64,000 bases of DNA from Hyphomonas sediminis (GTDB taxonomy: Bacteria; Pseudomonadota; Alphaproteobacteria; Caulobacterales; Hyphomonadaceae). Each line of letters begins with the position of its first letter. Within the stretch, counting starts at the first letter, position 1. The position numbers and the translations under genes were made by a program. Shown here one piece after another: positions 26,076 through 34,683 of this stretch. Under the pieces are notes generated by a model. It searched no databases. It was not told where the DNA came from and saw only the letters and a program-made list of their open reading frames with translations. The DNA lies in the NCBI RefSeq assembly GCF_019679475.1, contig NZ_JAIEZP010000001.1, forward strand, positions 868,001 through 932,000. Direction: 5' to 3'.

Positions 26076-26387
26076 ATGAGCGAGGACAATCCCTTCGACC
26101 ACAATGACATTGACGATGTCATCCATGGCCGCCTGCGCCTCGGTGTGATGGCCTATCTCTCAACCGCCAGCCCGGCTGTGTTCGGCGAGTTACGCGACAA
26201 GGTGGGGGCCACCGATGGCAACCTGTCCACCCATCTGAAGAAGCTGGAAGAGGCAGGGTATGTGACGCAGGAGAAGCGCTTTGTCGGCAAGAAGCCGCAG
26301 ACACGCGTGTTCCTGACGGACAAGGGTCGCAAAGCCTGGCTGATCTGGATTTCGCGGATGGAAGCCATCATGAAGGCCGCCGAATAG
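26076..26387 (+). CDS. Winged-helix transcriptional regulator (PF13601-like)
   Basis: A 103-aa DNA-binding protein. The helix-turn-helix core is LRLGVMAYLSTASPAVFGELRDKVGATDGNLSTHLKKLEEAGYV, shown here by its key pieces LGVMAYL, FGELRDKV, NLSTHLKKLE and AGYV; the wing is EKRFVGKKPQTRVFLTDKG. This is the MarR/ArsR-like single-domain type with no ligand domain. It lies 17 bases after the membrane-protein gene and probably represses the pair by binding the inverted repeat at 25402-25418. ATG 26076 has no strong ribosome site, consistent with coupling. Confidence 0.85.
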   Translation: MSEDNPFDHNDIDDVIHGRLRLGVMAYLSTASPAVFGELRDKVGATDGNLSTHLKKLEEAGYVTQEKRFVGKKPQTRVFLTDKGRKAWLIWISRMEAIMKAAE

Positions 26388-26400
26388 GCGGGACAGGAAG

Positions 26401-26430
26401 ATCCCTCTCGGACAGACGGAGGGGGGATTT
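26401..26430 (+). terminator. Probable terminator between convergent genes
   Basis: An imperfect hairpin (ATCCCTC with GAGGGGGGAT, a two-base bulge) is followed by TTTTCTGG. It lies 14 bases after the regulator stop; the convergent bdhA gene ends at 26463. Confidence 0.45.
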
Positions 26431-26462
26431 TCTGGTTCGCTTTTGCGGGTCTTTTTCTGGCG

Positions 26463-27245
26463 CTACTGCGCCGTCCAGCCGCCATCGATCGAGAGGTCGG
26501 CGCCGTTGATCTGGGCGGCAGCGTCCGTGCAGAGGAAGCTTGCCAGGGCGGCGACTTCTTCCACCGTCACGAATTCCTTGGTCGGTTGAGCTGCCAGGAT
26601 GACTTCATTCTTGACCTGCTCTTCGGACATGCCGCGCGCCTTGGCGGTGTCGGCAATCTGGCCATCGACCAGGGGTGTGTGGACATAGCCGGGACAAATG
26701 GTGTTGCAGCGCACGCCGAAGGTTGCCCCTTCCAGCGCGGTTGTCTTTGTGAGGCCGGAAATGCCGTGCTTGGCGGCGACATAGGCTGACTTGAAAGGTG
26801 AGGCGACCTTGGCATGGGCCGAGCCCATATTGATGATGCGGCCCCATTTCTGCTTTTTCATATGGGGTAGGACGAGGCGGGTCGTGTGGAAAGCGGCTGA
26901 CAGGTTCAGCGCAATGATGAGATTCCACTTCTCGACCGGGAACTCCTCGATCGGGGAAACGAACTGTACGCCGGCATTGTTCACCAGAATATCGATGCCG
27001 CCGAAGGTGGCCGCAGCCTCCTTCATCATCGCCTCGATGGCGTCGGCCTTCGAGAGGTCGGCGGCCGAGTAGGTGGCCTTTACTTTATAATCCTTTTCGA
27101 TTCCGGCACGAAGTGCCTCGATCTCGTTCGCGTCACCGAAACCGTTAAGCACGATGTTAGCCCCGTCGGCTGCAAGACGCAGCGCGATGGCCTTGCCGAT
27201 ACCGCTGGTTGAGCCTGTTACGAGGGCTGTTTTACCGGCGAGCAT
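26463..27245 (-). CDS. bdhA: 3-hydroxybutyrate dehydrogenase
   Basis: A 260-aa SDR that interconverts 3-hydroxybutyrate and acetoacetate with NAD(H), usually in polyhydroxybutyrate turnover. It has TGSTSGIG (10-17), NNAG, and catalytic Ser-Tyr-Lys in the ASPFKSAYVAAKHG region. The C-terminal stretch FVTVEEVAALASFLC...GGWTAQ is characteristic of bacterial 3-hydroxybutyrate dehydrogenases. GGAG precedes the ATG. It is monocistronic. With HMG-CoA lyase producing acetoacetate elsewhere in the window, it fits an acetoacetate/PHB network, although no phaC or phaZ is present here. Confidence 0.88.
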   Translation of the reverse strand: MLAGKTALVTGSTSGIGKAIALRLAADGANIVLNGFGDANEIEALRAGIEKDYKVKATYSAADLSKADAIEAMMKEAAATFGGIDILVNNAGVQFVSPIEEFPVEKWNLIIALNLSAAFHTTRLVLPHMKKQKWGRIINMGSAHAKVASPFKSAYVAAKHGISGLTKTTALEGATFGVRCNTICPGYVHTPLVDGQIADTAKARGMSEEQVKNEVILAAQPTKEFVTVEEVAALASFLCTDAAAQINGADLSIDGGWTAQ

Positions 27246-27353
27246 GTTGCTCTCTCCTTGAGGCTGGCCTTGAGGCAGGGGGACGCACTGGGTAGGGTCT
27301 GTCAGGGGGCTTTCAGATGCGGGGGGTAGACCCGCAAGCGAGGATTAACAAGG

Positions 27354-27788
27354 GTGTTACTGGGCGAACTCAGCGCTTTCGATGCGGCCTTCCCGCGCTT
27401 CCTAATGTCAACCGGACTGGCCGCGTTGCTGCTGCTGACGGCGTCTGCCGTCTATGTTCTGCTCACGCCGTGGAAGGAACTTGCGCTGGTGAAGAAGGGC
27501 AACACCTCCGCCGGTGTCGCCCTTGCCGGGGCGGTCGGCGGGCTGGCGATTCCCATCGCCTCGACGCTCGCTTCTTCCGTTTCCCTCCCCGAACTTGTCC
27601 TGTGGGGCGCCATTGCGCTGCTCATGCAACTCATTACCTATCGTATCGTGGACCTCATCCTGCGGGACATCCCGCGCCGGATCTCGGATGACGAGATGGG
27701 CGCGGCGGTGCTGCTTGCGGCGGCAAAGCTCGGCACGGGGCTGATCTTTGCGGCAGGGCTGTGGGATCCGGTGTTGCAGAGGATCTGA
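27354..27788 (+). CDS. DUF350 membrane protein
   Basis: A 144-aa inner-membrane protein with four predicted helices (about 17-36, 52-72, 80-101 and 116-136). The central stretch KKGNTSAGVALAG is the DUF350 hallmark, and the repeat-like second half ends AAAKLGTGLIFAAGLWDP. Function of DUF350 is unknown. The frame begins with GTG at 27354; no strong ribosome site separates it from alternatives. Its stop is three bases from the serine-protease start, so the two are an operon. Confidence 0.8.
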   Translation: MLLGELSAFDAAFPRFLMSTGLAALLLLTASAVYVLLTPWKELALVKKGNTSAGVALAGAVGGLAIPIASTLASSVSLPELVLWGAIALLMQLITYRIVDLILRDIPRRISDDEMGAAVLLAAAKLGTGLIFAAGLWDPVLQRI

Positions 27789-27791
27789 CGG

Positions 27792-28619
27792 ATGCGCGGC
27801 TTTGACTGGGTAATCTACCTTGCCGCGCTCGGATTTATTCTGCTGGTCGTCTTTTCATTGGCGCCGGAAGCAGAAGCGCCCGAACCGCCGCCCCCCTCCA
27901 TCATTGCCGAAGAAATGGGGCCGTTGCTGCCCGACCCTTCGCCGCTGGACGAGCTGGTGGTGGTGCAGACCGGGCCGCCGCAGAACGGTGTGGGCACTGC
28001 CTTCGCGGTCAATTCGCGGGGCGACTGGCTGACGGCCCGGCATGTGGTGGAAGGCTGTTCGAAGGTGAGCCTTGAGGTGGCGCCGGGCAATTATGTGCCC
28101 GTGGCGCGGATTTCCCTCGATGACGGGCACGACCTTGCGCTGATTTCGACGGGGCGCAGTCCCAATCCGGTGACGTTGGACCTGACATCGCCGATGTATC
28201 TTGGCAATGAGGGGTTCCTTGTAGGCTTCCCTCAGGGCCAGCCGGGCGAACTCGCAGGCAAACTGGTGGGCCGTTCGCGCCTTGTGACGCGCGGTACGCG
28301 GGAGGCAGAGATGCCGATCCTCGCCTGGGCTGAAGTTGGCCGCACCAGCGGTCTGAAAGGCACGCTGGGTGGGATTTCCGGCGGACCGGTGTTTGGCAAG
28401 GATGGTTCGGTGCGCGGCGTGATCGTGGCCGAAAGCCCAAGACGCGGCAGGATCTATACAACTGCGCCGCAATCGGTTGAGGCGTTTCTCGCGGTTATGG
28501 GCGTGGTGCGGGAGGCCGGGCCGGCTGATGCTTTTCAATTGCGCAATTATGGCGCAGCTTCGGACACAGCGCGGCGGCGCTTGCAGGTGGTGAAGGTTAT
28601 GTGCGAAGTGGGGTCATGA
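27792..28619 (+). CDS. Membrane-anchored trypsin-like serine protease
   Basis: A 275-aa protein with a single N-terminal membrane helix (about 8-24), an acidic/Pro-rich linker, and a trypsin-like domain facing the periplasm. The triad is visible: His in TARHVVEGC, Asp in GHDLALIS and Ser in GGISGGPVF. There is no PDZ domain, unlike DegP. A late Cys in KVMCEVG might form a disulfide with the Cys of EGC. It starts three bases after DUF350 and overlaps pyrF by four bases, so all three are probably translated from one mRNA. Confidence 0.85.
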   Translation: MRGFDWVIYLAALGFILLVVFSLAPEAEAPEPPPPSIIAEEMGPLLPDPSPLDELVVVQTGPPQNGVGTAFAVNSRGDWLTARHVVEGCSKVSLEVAPGNYVPVARISLDDGHDLALISTGRSPNPVTLDLTSPMYLGNEGFLVGFPQGQPGELAGKLVGRSRLVTRGTREAEMPILAWAEVGRTSGLKGTLGGISGGPVFGKDGSVRGVIVAESPRRGRIYTTAPQSVEAFLAVMGVVREAGPADAFQLRNYGAASDTARRRLQVVKVMCEVGS

Positions 28620-29497
28620 TCGATTTTGCCACCCGACTGACCGAAGGCACGCGGAAATTCGGCCCGCTCTGTGTAGGGATCGATCCGCATCCGGGCCTTA
28701 TTCCAGAGCTGTTTGGCGGAGATACGCCCGAAGGCGTCCGCAATTGGGCGCTGGCGATGGTGGACGCCGCTGCCGGCAAGGTGGCGATCATCAAGCCGCA
28801 GGTCAGCCTGTTCGAGCGCCACGGGCCGGAAGGCATGGCGGCGCTGCAGGCGGTGGGCCGGGCAGGGCGCGCGGCAGGTCTCCTGGTGCTGATGGATGCC
28901 AAGCGCGGCGACATCGGCACGACGGCGGAGGGCTATGCCAACGCCTATCTGGCATCGGGCGCGCCGTTCGAATGCGACGCGCTGACGGTGAACCCCTATA
29001 TGGGCCTCGATACGATCGAGCCTTATGCAAAGATCGCAAAAGCGGAAGGCAAGGGCGTAGTCGTGCTGGTGCGTACGTCCAATCCCGGCGCGGCGGACTT
29101 CCAGCGACTCGATACCGGTGGCAAGCCGCTCTATGTCCGCGTGGCTGAGGCGCTGGCGCCGCTGAGCGAGCGGCTGATGAGCCCCTGCGGCTGGTCGAAC
29201 CTGATGATGGTTGTCGGCGCCACCGCGCCGGAGGAAGCCCGTCAGGTCCGGGCTGTGGCCCCGAAGGCGCTGTTCCTTGTGCCCGGCTATGGCGCGCAGA
29301 ATGGCCGGCCGGAGGATGCGATGGCGGGCCTGATGAGCACGGGCAATGCAGTTGAAGGCGGGGTGATCAGCGCGTCCCGTTCGATCAGTTTCCCGTCTGC
29401 GGCTGCAGGCGCGGGCAGCATCGATGCCTGGCAGGCAGCCATCGCGTCGGCTATCGAAGCGGCCAGGGCGGAACTGGCGGGCGCCGCCTACGCCTGA
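28616..29497 (+). CDS. pyrF: Orotidine 5'-phosphate decarboxylase
   Basis: A 293-aa TIM-barrel enzyme making UMP from OMP, the last step of pyrimidine synthesis. It belongs to the longer PyrF subfamily: VGIDPHPGLIP near the N-terminus, the catalytic Lys/Asp array in DAKRGDIGTTAEGYA, and VGATAPEEARQ and VPGYGAQ for phosphate binding. ATG 28616 overlaps the protease stop (ATGA); an upstream GTG at 28601 is possible but unneeded. Translational coupling of an essential pyrimidine gene to a protease gene is an unexpected arrangement. Confidence 0.92.
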   Translation: MIDFATRLTEGTRKFGPLCVGIDPHPGLIPELFGGDTPEGVRNWALAMVDAAAGKVAIIKPQVSLFERHGPEGMAALQAVGRAGRAAGLLVLMDAKRGDIGTTAEGYANAYLASGAPFECDALTVNPYMGLDTIEPYAKIAKAEGKGVVVLVRTSNPGAADFQRLDTGGKPLYVRVAEALAPLSERLMSPCGWSNLMMVVGATAPEEARQVRAVAPKALFLVPGYGAQNGRPEDAMAGLMSTGNAVEGGVISASRSISFPSAAAGAGSIDAWQAAIASAIEAARAELAGAAYA

Positions 29498-29605
29498 CGC
29501 GCTCCCGCGGCGTCACATCTCGACTTTACGCTGCAAGCGGCTAGTCTTCCCGGCGACATGATCCTGCGCGCACGGCGCCGCGGGACGAGGTCTGGGAGGA
29601 TTATC

Positions 29606-31771
29606 GTGAGCAAATTTGTGAAGGCCCGCTGGGCCAGCCCACTGATGGCTGTGGCAGCGGCGGCGCTGGTTCTGGCGGCCTGCGGACAGGGACAGCTTCA
29701 GAAGGCGGAGCCGCGCGGCTTTGCAGCAGTCGATACGGCGCGCATCTCAGCCGAGAGTGGCGGCAATGAATGGCTCACCTATGGCGGCACGTATGACGAG
29801 CAGCGCCACTCCAAACTGACCGCGATCAATAAAGAGAATGTCGGCGAACTGGGTGTTGCCTGGACCTATGACCTGGCCACCAATCGCGGCGTTGAGTCGA
29901 CCCCGATCGTGGTTGACGGGACGATGTATGTCACCTCCGCCTGGTCGATCGTCTATGCGTTGGACGCCAAGACCGGCGCCGAGAAATGGGTGCATGATCC
30001 GGAGGCGGACCGCGCTGTGGGCGTCAATGCTTGCTGCGATGTCGTCAACCGCGGCGTCGCTGTCTATGACGGCAAGGTCTATGTCGGCGTGATCGATGGC
30101 CGGCTGGAAGCGCTTAACGCCGCAACCGGCGAAGTGGTCTGGAGCACGGTGACCGTCGACCAGTCCAAGCCCTACACGATCACCGGCGCGCCGCGTGTTG
30201 TGAATGGCAAGGTGCTGATCGGCAATGGTGGCGCCGAGCTTGGCGTGCGCGGATATCTCTCCGCCTACGATGCAAATACCGGCGAGCTTGTCTGGCGGTT
30301 TTACACTGTGCCGAACCCGGCAAAGCAGCCCGATGGTGCGGCCTCGGACGATGCTTTCGTCAAGGTGGGCAACGTGACCTGGGGCGATGAAGGCGCCTGG
30401 GTGACCGATGGCGGTGGCGGCACGGTCTGGGATTCGATCGTTTATGACGAAGTGAACAACCAGATCATCTTCGGCGTTGGCAATGGCTCGCCCTGGAACC
30501 GGAATTTCCGCGATCCGTCGGCAGGCGATAACCTGTTCCTTTCTTCCATCGTTGCGGTGGACGCCGAGACGGGCGCGTACAAATGGCACTTCCAGACGAC
30601 GCCGGGCGACAACTGGGATTACACGGCGACACAGACGATCATTCTGGCGGACCTGCCGCTGGGCGAGAATGGCGCGCCGCGCCGCGTGGCCATGCAGGCA
30701 CCGAAGAACGGCTTCTTCTATGTGGTCGATGCGGCGACGGGCGAGTTCCTGTCGGGCGACGCCTATGTGCCGATGAACTGGGCAACTGGCCTTGATGAAA
30801 ATGGCCGGCCCATCGAAGTGCCCGAAGCACGTTATTCCAAACAGCCTTACGAGCAGTTGCCCGGCCCGCTGGGCGGCCATAACTGGCACCCGATGGCGTT
30901 CAACCCGGACCTCGGCCTGGCCTATATTCCGGCCCAGGAAATTCCGCAGGCGTATTCTGAAGATCCGCGTTTCAATTCCCGCCCGGTTGGCTGGAACACC
31001 GGCGTCGACTTCTCTGCAGGCGTGCCGCCGATTGCGCCCCCGGAGGTCGCCAAGTTCCTGCGTTCAAGCCTGAAGGGCCGCCTGATCGCTTGGGATCCGG
31101 TGGCGCGCCAGCCGCGCTGGAGCGTTGAGCATGGCAATGCCTGGAATGGCGGTGTGCTCTCGACGGCAGGCGGGGTGGTCTTCCAGGGCAAGCTCAATGG
31201 CGAGTTCGTGTCCTATGACGCGGCCACTGGCGACAAGCTTTGGAGCTATAATTTGAAATCGGGCGGCGCGTCCGGCCCAGGCACCTTTATGGTCGATGGC
31301 GAACAGTATGTGACCATCACGACCGGATGGGGCTCTGCCTTCGCGCTGGCAGCTGGATTTGCCTATGACGACAAGGTCGCCTCCACGGTGGGCAAGGTTG
31401 TAACTTTCAAGATGGGCGCGACGGGCGAGATCGCCGACGCGGGCCTGGCGCCGATTGATGCGACACCCAAGGGTGAAGCATTCGGCTCGCTGGCGCTGGT
31501 TTCGGAAGGCGCCGTTCACTATGCCCGTAACTGCATGGTCTGCCATGGCCCGCTGGCGGTTTCTTCCGGCGTTCTGCCGGACCTGCGCTGGTCGGCCATC
31601 GCGGGCAATGCGGATGCTTGGAAGGGCGTCGTCATCGACGGCAACCTCTCGGCCAACGGCATGGTGTCATTCTCCGAATACATCACGCCGGATGAAGCCG
31701 AAGCGATCCGGGCCTATGTGCTGACGCAGGCGCATGCGGCCTCCGCGCCGGCAGAACAGCCCAGCCCCTGA
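29606..31771 (+). CDS. PQQ-dependent quinohemoprotein alcohol dehydrogenase, lipoprotein form
   Basis: A 721-aa enzyme. The eight-bladed PQQ propeller (about 50-600) has WLTYGGTYDEQRHSKL, the adjacent-cysteine pair in NACCDVVNRG, and the catalytic Asp region DNLFLSS. A C-terminal cytochrome c domain has CMVCH (about residue 640). This is the type II alcohol dehydrogenase layout, oxidising alcohols with electrons passed to haem c. The signal ends in LVLAACG, so it should be lipid-anchored rather than free in the periplasm. GTG 29606 is chosen because GGGAGG lies just before it. Its stop overlaps the next ATG (TGATG). Confidence 0.88.
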   Translation: MSKFVKARWASPLMAVAAAALVLAACGQGQLQKAEPRGFAAVDTARISAESGGNEWLTYGGTYDEQRHSKLTAINKENVGELGVAWTYDLATNRGVESTPIVVDGTMYVTSAWSIVYALDAKTGAEKWVHDPEADRAVGVNACCDVVNRGVAVYDGKVYVGVIDGRLEALNAATGEVVWSTVTVDQSKPYTITGAPRVVNGKVLIGNGGAELGVRGYLSAYDANTGELVWRFYTVPNPAKQPDGAASDDAFVKVGNVTWGDEGAWVTDGGGGTVWDSIVYDEVNNQIIFGVGNGSPWNRNFRDPSAGDNLFLSSIVAVDAETGAYKWHFQTTPGDNWDYTATQTIILADLPLGENGAPRRVAMQAPKNGFFYVVDAATGEFLSGDAYVPMNWATGLDENGRPIEVPEARYSKQPYEQLPGPLGGHNWHPMAFNPDLGLAYIPAQEIPQAYSEDPRFNSRPVGWNTGVDFSAGVPPIAPPEVAKFLRSSLKGRLIAWDPVARQPRWSVEHGNAWNGGVLSTAGGVVFQGKLNGEFVSYDAATGDKLWSYNLKSGGASGPGTFMVDGEQYVTITTGWGSAFALAAGFAYDDKVASTVGKVVTFKMGATGEIADAGLAPIDATPKGEAFGSLALVSEGAVHYARNCMVCHGPLAVSSGVLPDLRWSAIAGNADAWKGVVIDGNLSANGMVSFSEYITPDEAEAIRAYVLTQAHAASAPAEQPSP

Positions 31772-32595
31772 TGCAGGAAGGCCGGGTGGGGGGGCAGAGA
31801 AAGCCCCCCCGCAAAGGGCTTTCCCTGGTCGTTGATCCGCGCAGCTGGCCGATTGATCGGTTGGTTGCGCTGATCGTCTCGATCGGCGCGCTGGCCGCCA
31901 TGACTGCGTCTGTCCGCTCCTGCAAGGTCGGCGAGCAACAAGCTCAGATTGCCGAGCGAAGTTTTGTCCGCGGACAGCAGGTGATGCTGCCGGTGACCTA
32001 TGAGCCCGGCCTGATCCGACTGAAGGCTGTGGAGGCAAATCACCTTTTGCAGGCCGGGCATGTTTCATTGCCCAGCGAAGTGTCTCTGGCTGAGCAAGCC
32101 ATCGGACCCGGCGGCGCCATTGCCTATGACTACGGGTTTGCCGCAGATATCCGCCGGTATCTGATGGAGAAGCTGAAGCTGAGGGCGGAGGTGATCTCGT
32201 CGGGAGAGATCAGCCTGCCGGTGATGATCTTCTCTTACTGCACCGTGTCCGGAGAGCCGCGAGAGGATATCTCCGCCTATTGGATGACTCTCCGGTTCCG
32301 GGTGAGCCTGGAGCGCGGCGTGTTCGAGCTGGAGCCGACGAGCATGGTCTTTGCTACTCGCTTTGCGGAGAATATGGCGCAGGGCGGCCGCGAAGCGCTG
32401 GACTATTACCAGCAGGAACTGGACGCGATTTTCGAGAGCAGCGGGCTGGAGCTGAAGGTCAGCCACCTTGGCGCGCCCAAAGTGGTGGCACCGCCGCCGC
32501 AGGGAGGCGCCCTTAAACCTTACCGAAAAGGAAGATGGCGCGGGCCGAGCGGCGGGATTAGAATGATGCCATGCATGTTGTTCTTGCTGCCCTGA
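31771..32595 (+). CDS. Hypothetical single-pass membrane protein
   Basis: A 274-aa protein of unknown family with a basic N-terminus, one membrane helix (about 28-46), then a presumably periplasmic domain with heptad-like charge (KVGEQQAQIAERSFVRGQ). The last 30 residues are low complexity and overlap the next gene by 25 bases, so the true C-terminus is certain from the stop but may not be conserved. The start codon shares an A with the dehydrogenase stop, indicating coupled translation with it. Confidence 0.65.
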   Translation: MQEGRVGGQRKPPRKGLSLVVDPRSWPIDRLVALIVSIGALAAMTASVRSCKVGEQQAQIAERSFVRGQQVMLPVTYEPGLIRLKAVEANHLLQAGHVSLPSEVSLAEQAIGPGGAIAYDYGFAADIRRYLMEKLKLRAEVISSGEISLPVMIFSYCTVSGEPREDISAYWMTLRFRVSLERGVFELEPTSMVFATRFAENMAQGGREALDYYQQELDAIFESSGLELKVSHLGAPKVVAPPPQGGALKPYRKGRWRGPSGGIRMMPCMLFLLP

Positions 32596-33110
32596 CCATA
32601 CTCGTTGCCGTTGCCGTGTGGACCTGGCGCCTGCGGATGGCCCGGCGTGGACTGGACGAGCTGGCCGAAGTGGCCAAAACGGTTGCCAATGCGCCGCGCC
32701 GGCTCTCCTTTAAATGGCGGGCGGGGAAGGGCGGCGTCGATCTGATCGAAGACCCGAGGGAAGCTGCCGCGATCATGATGATGATGGTGGCGCTGGCGCG
32801 TGGTGGATTGCTGAGCGCCCGGCAGGGCGATGTGATCGAAGAGGAGATCCGCACGCATTTCGATTTCACCGATGCGGAGGCCGAAGATCTTGCAGCGCAT
32901 GCGGCCTGGGTGGCGAGCAGCCAATTACCTGGTGAGGAAGCAATGCGTCGGCTGAGCAGGCTGATCGTGAATTCCGCCCAGCTCGGACCGAAGGAAGTGG
33001 TCGATCTCGACATGATGCTGGTGACGGTTTCGGAGGCAGAGGGCCTGCCTACGCGAGCCCAGCTTGGGCTGCTGCAGATCTATCGTGACATGGCCGGTCT
33101 GAAGACATAG
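32571..33110 (+). CDS. TerB-like domain membrane protein
   Basis: A 179-aa protein with an N-terminal membrane helix (about 2-20), a basic linker and a helical domain (about 60-175). That domain resembles the TerB/tellurite-resistance fold: MMMVALARGGLLSARQGDVIEEEI, FTDAEAEDLAAHAAW, here quoted as its two key helices. TerB-fold proteins are metal or partner-binding modules at membranes; resistance to tellurite should not be inferred. Third gene in a row with the quinohemoprotein dehydrogenase. Confidence 0.65.
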   Translation: MHVVLAALTILVAVAVWTWRLRMARRGLDELAEVAKTVANAPRRLSFKWRAGKGGVDLIEDPREAAAIMMMMVALARGGLLSARQGDVIEEEIRTHFDFTDAEAEDLAAHAAWVASSQLPGEEAMRRLSRLIVNSAQLGPKEVVDLDMMLVTVSEAEGLPTRAQLGLLQIYRDMAGLKT

Positions 33111-33158
33111 GCCAGCGACAATTTTCTGTCACCAACATGGACATTGCCTTCCCCGGCA

Positions 33159-34007
33159 ATGACGCATAGCGATAGCCCGATGAACAGTGCTGAACCGCAA
33201 TCCTATCTCGCCAAGGTCCACAGCGACCGGTGGACCAATTTCTCCGTGCTCCGCCACGGCGCGTTTGACGGATTTCTTGTCACCTCGAAAAACTCTGGCA
33301 CTCATTGGGTGAAGTATATGTTCGCCGTCGCGCTCGCCGACACATACGGCATCGCGCGGCCGCAATATTTCTCCGAGAATGCGGTGCGGCCCTATATCGG
33401 CTGGCCGAAGGACAAGCCGGTCTTTCCGCAATTACCAAGGCTGGCATTCAGCCACACCATTCCCCACCAGCTGGCCGATTGGGGCTGGGCGCGGGGCCTC
33501 GCTGGCCTGCCGCCTTATGTGCTCTGTGTACGCCATCCGATGGCGATCCTGGCATCGCACCATGCCAAATGGGAATACGACATCAAGGTCGACTGGCTGG
33601 AATATCTGAAGGGTGATCCTGAAGGGAAGCGCTATCGCTGCGACCTTTACTGGCTGGCGCGTTTCTGGAACCGCTGGGGCGAAGTGGCAGAGAAATATCC
33701 TGCCTCGATCCTCCGTGTGCAGTATGAAGAGACGCGGGCCGATCCGCGCGCCGCGCTGGAAGCCATGGCCCGGCATTGGGGCATCGCGCTGAAGCCCGAA
33801 GCGATCGAGGCGGCGCTGGCGGAAGGCACCAAGGACGCGATGGCAAAGAAGGTCGATCCTGACGCTGAGCCCAATGTGCTGCAGAACCGGCAGGTATCGC
33901 TGGAGGAATTGTTCTCGGGCGAGGCCATGGAGATTTATGCGGAGCGTGTGAAGACGCTGTTCCGCCATGATCTCGGCTATGACCTGATGGCGTCGCCTAA
34001 GGCTTGA
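33159..34007 (+). CDS. Sulfotransferase-domain protein
   Basis: A 282-aa protein with the PAPS-dependent sulfotransferase fold. The 5'-phosphosulfate loop is TSKNSGTHWVKYM (in place of YPKSGTTW) and the 3'-phosphate-binding region is VRHPMAILASH (in place of RNPxDxxxS). A late QVSLEELFSGE segment corresponds to the usual C-terminal region. It would sulfonate an alcohol or amine of unknown identity. ATG 33159 is chosen; ATG 33180 is also possible and neither has a clear ribosome site. It overlaps the convergent GST gene by 11 bases. Confidence 0.75.
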   Translation: MTHSDSPMNSAEPQSYLAKVHSDRWTNFSVLRHGAFDGFLVTSKNSGTHWVKYMFAVALADTYGIARPQYFSENAVRPYIGWPKDKPVFPQLPRLAFSHTIPHQLADWGWARGLAGLPPYVLCVRHPMAILASHHAKWEYDIKVDWLEYLKGDPEGKRYRCDLYWLARFWNRWGEVAEKYPASILRVQYEETRADPRAALEAMARHWGIALKPEAIEAALAEGTKDAMAKKVDPDAEPNVLQNRQVSLEELFSGEAMEIYAERVKTLFRHDLGYDLMASPKA

Positions 34008-34683
34008 GATAGCCGCTGGAGCGACCATCCGGACCGTAATTGATCCACCAGGGCTCTGCGGCAGCCTGTGCTTCGAGTTTCAGAAAATCCGGATCTTCCA
34101 GAACGGCGGCGGCGTAATCGGCGGCGGCGCCCGAAAGCGGCAGGCCATAGGTGCGGAAACGGGTAACGACCGGCGCGAAGAAGGCGTCCGCCCCGGACCA
34201 GGCACCAAAGAGGAAGGGGCCGGGTTCGGCGGTGTTGCCACCATATTGAGCGCGCAGGCCGGACCACATGTTCTGGATCCGGATTATGTCGACTTCCAGC
34301 TCCGGGATCATATCCGGCATGGCGGCGCGGGCGCGGATGTCCATCGGGCAGGCCTTGCGCAGGGCGGCGAAGCCCGCATGCATCTCGGCAGCGACGGCGC
34401 GGGCGATGGCGCGCCGAGCGGTATCCTTCGGCCAGATGACGCCGGAGCCAGCCAGTTCAGCGACAAATTCGGTGATCGCGAGGCTTTCCCAGATCTCGAT
34501 CCCGTCCCAGATCAGCAGGGGCACTTTGGCCGTGGGGCTGATCTGTTTGAGGCGGGCGGTTGTCTCCGGGAAATCCAGCGGGATGATTTCTTCCTCAATG
34601 CCGAGCCCGGCCTTGCGCACGGCGAGCAGGGGACGGATCGACCAGCTGGAATAGTTGAGATTTCCGGAGACGAACTTTCTCAC
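33997..34683 (-). CDS. Glutathione S-transferase family protein
   Basis: A 228-aa protein. The thioredoxin-like half opens with NLNYSSWSIRPLLAV, placing Ser residues at the usual GSH-activating position, followed by KVPLLIWDG and the ES of IWESLAI that binds the gamma-glutamyl group. A helical C-domain follows, resembling the YfcF/maleylacetoacetate-isomerase-like branch. The substrate is unknown. It starts with a four-base ATGA-type overlap after the YciI gene, forming a leftward pair, and its end overlaps the convergent sulfotransferase gene. Confidence 0.82.
   Translation of the reverse strand: MRKFVSGNLNYSSWSIRPLLAVRKAGLGIEEEIIPLDFPETTARLKQISPTAKVPLLIWDGIEIWESLAITEFVAELAGSGVIWPKDTARRAIARAVAAEMHAGFAALRKACPMDIRARAAMPDMIPELEVDIIRIQNMWSGLRAQYGGNTAEPGPFLFGAWSGADAFFAPVVTRFRTYGLPLSGAAADYAAAVLEDPDFLKLEAQAAAEPWWINYGPDGRSSGYLKP

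Noticed and set aside
32571..33110. Tellurite-resistance gene
   Set aside because: Only the TerB-like fold is suggested; no other ter gene is nearby, so a resistance call would be unjustified.
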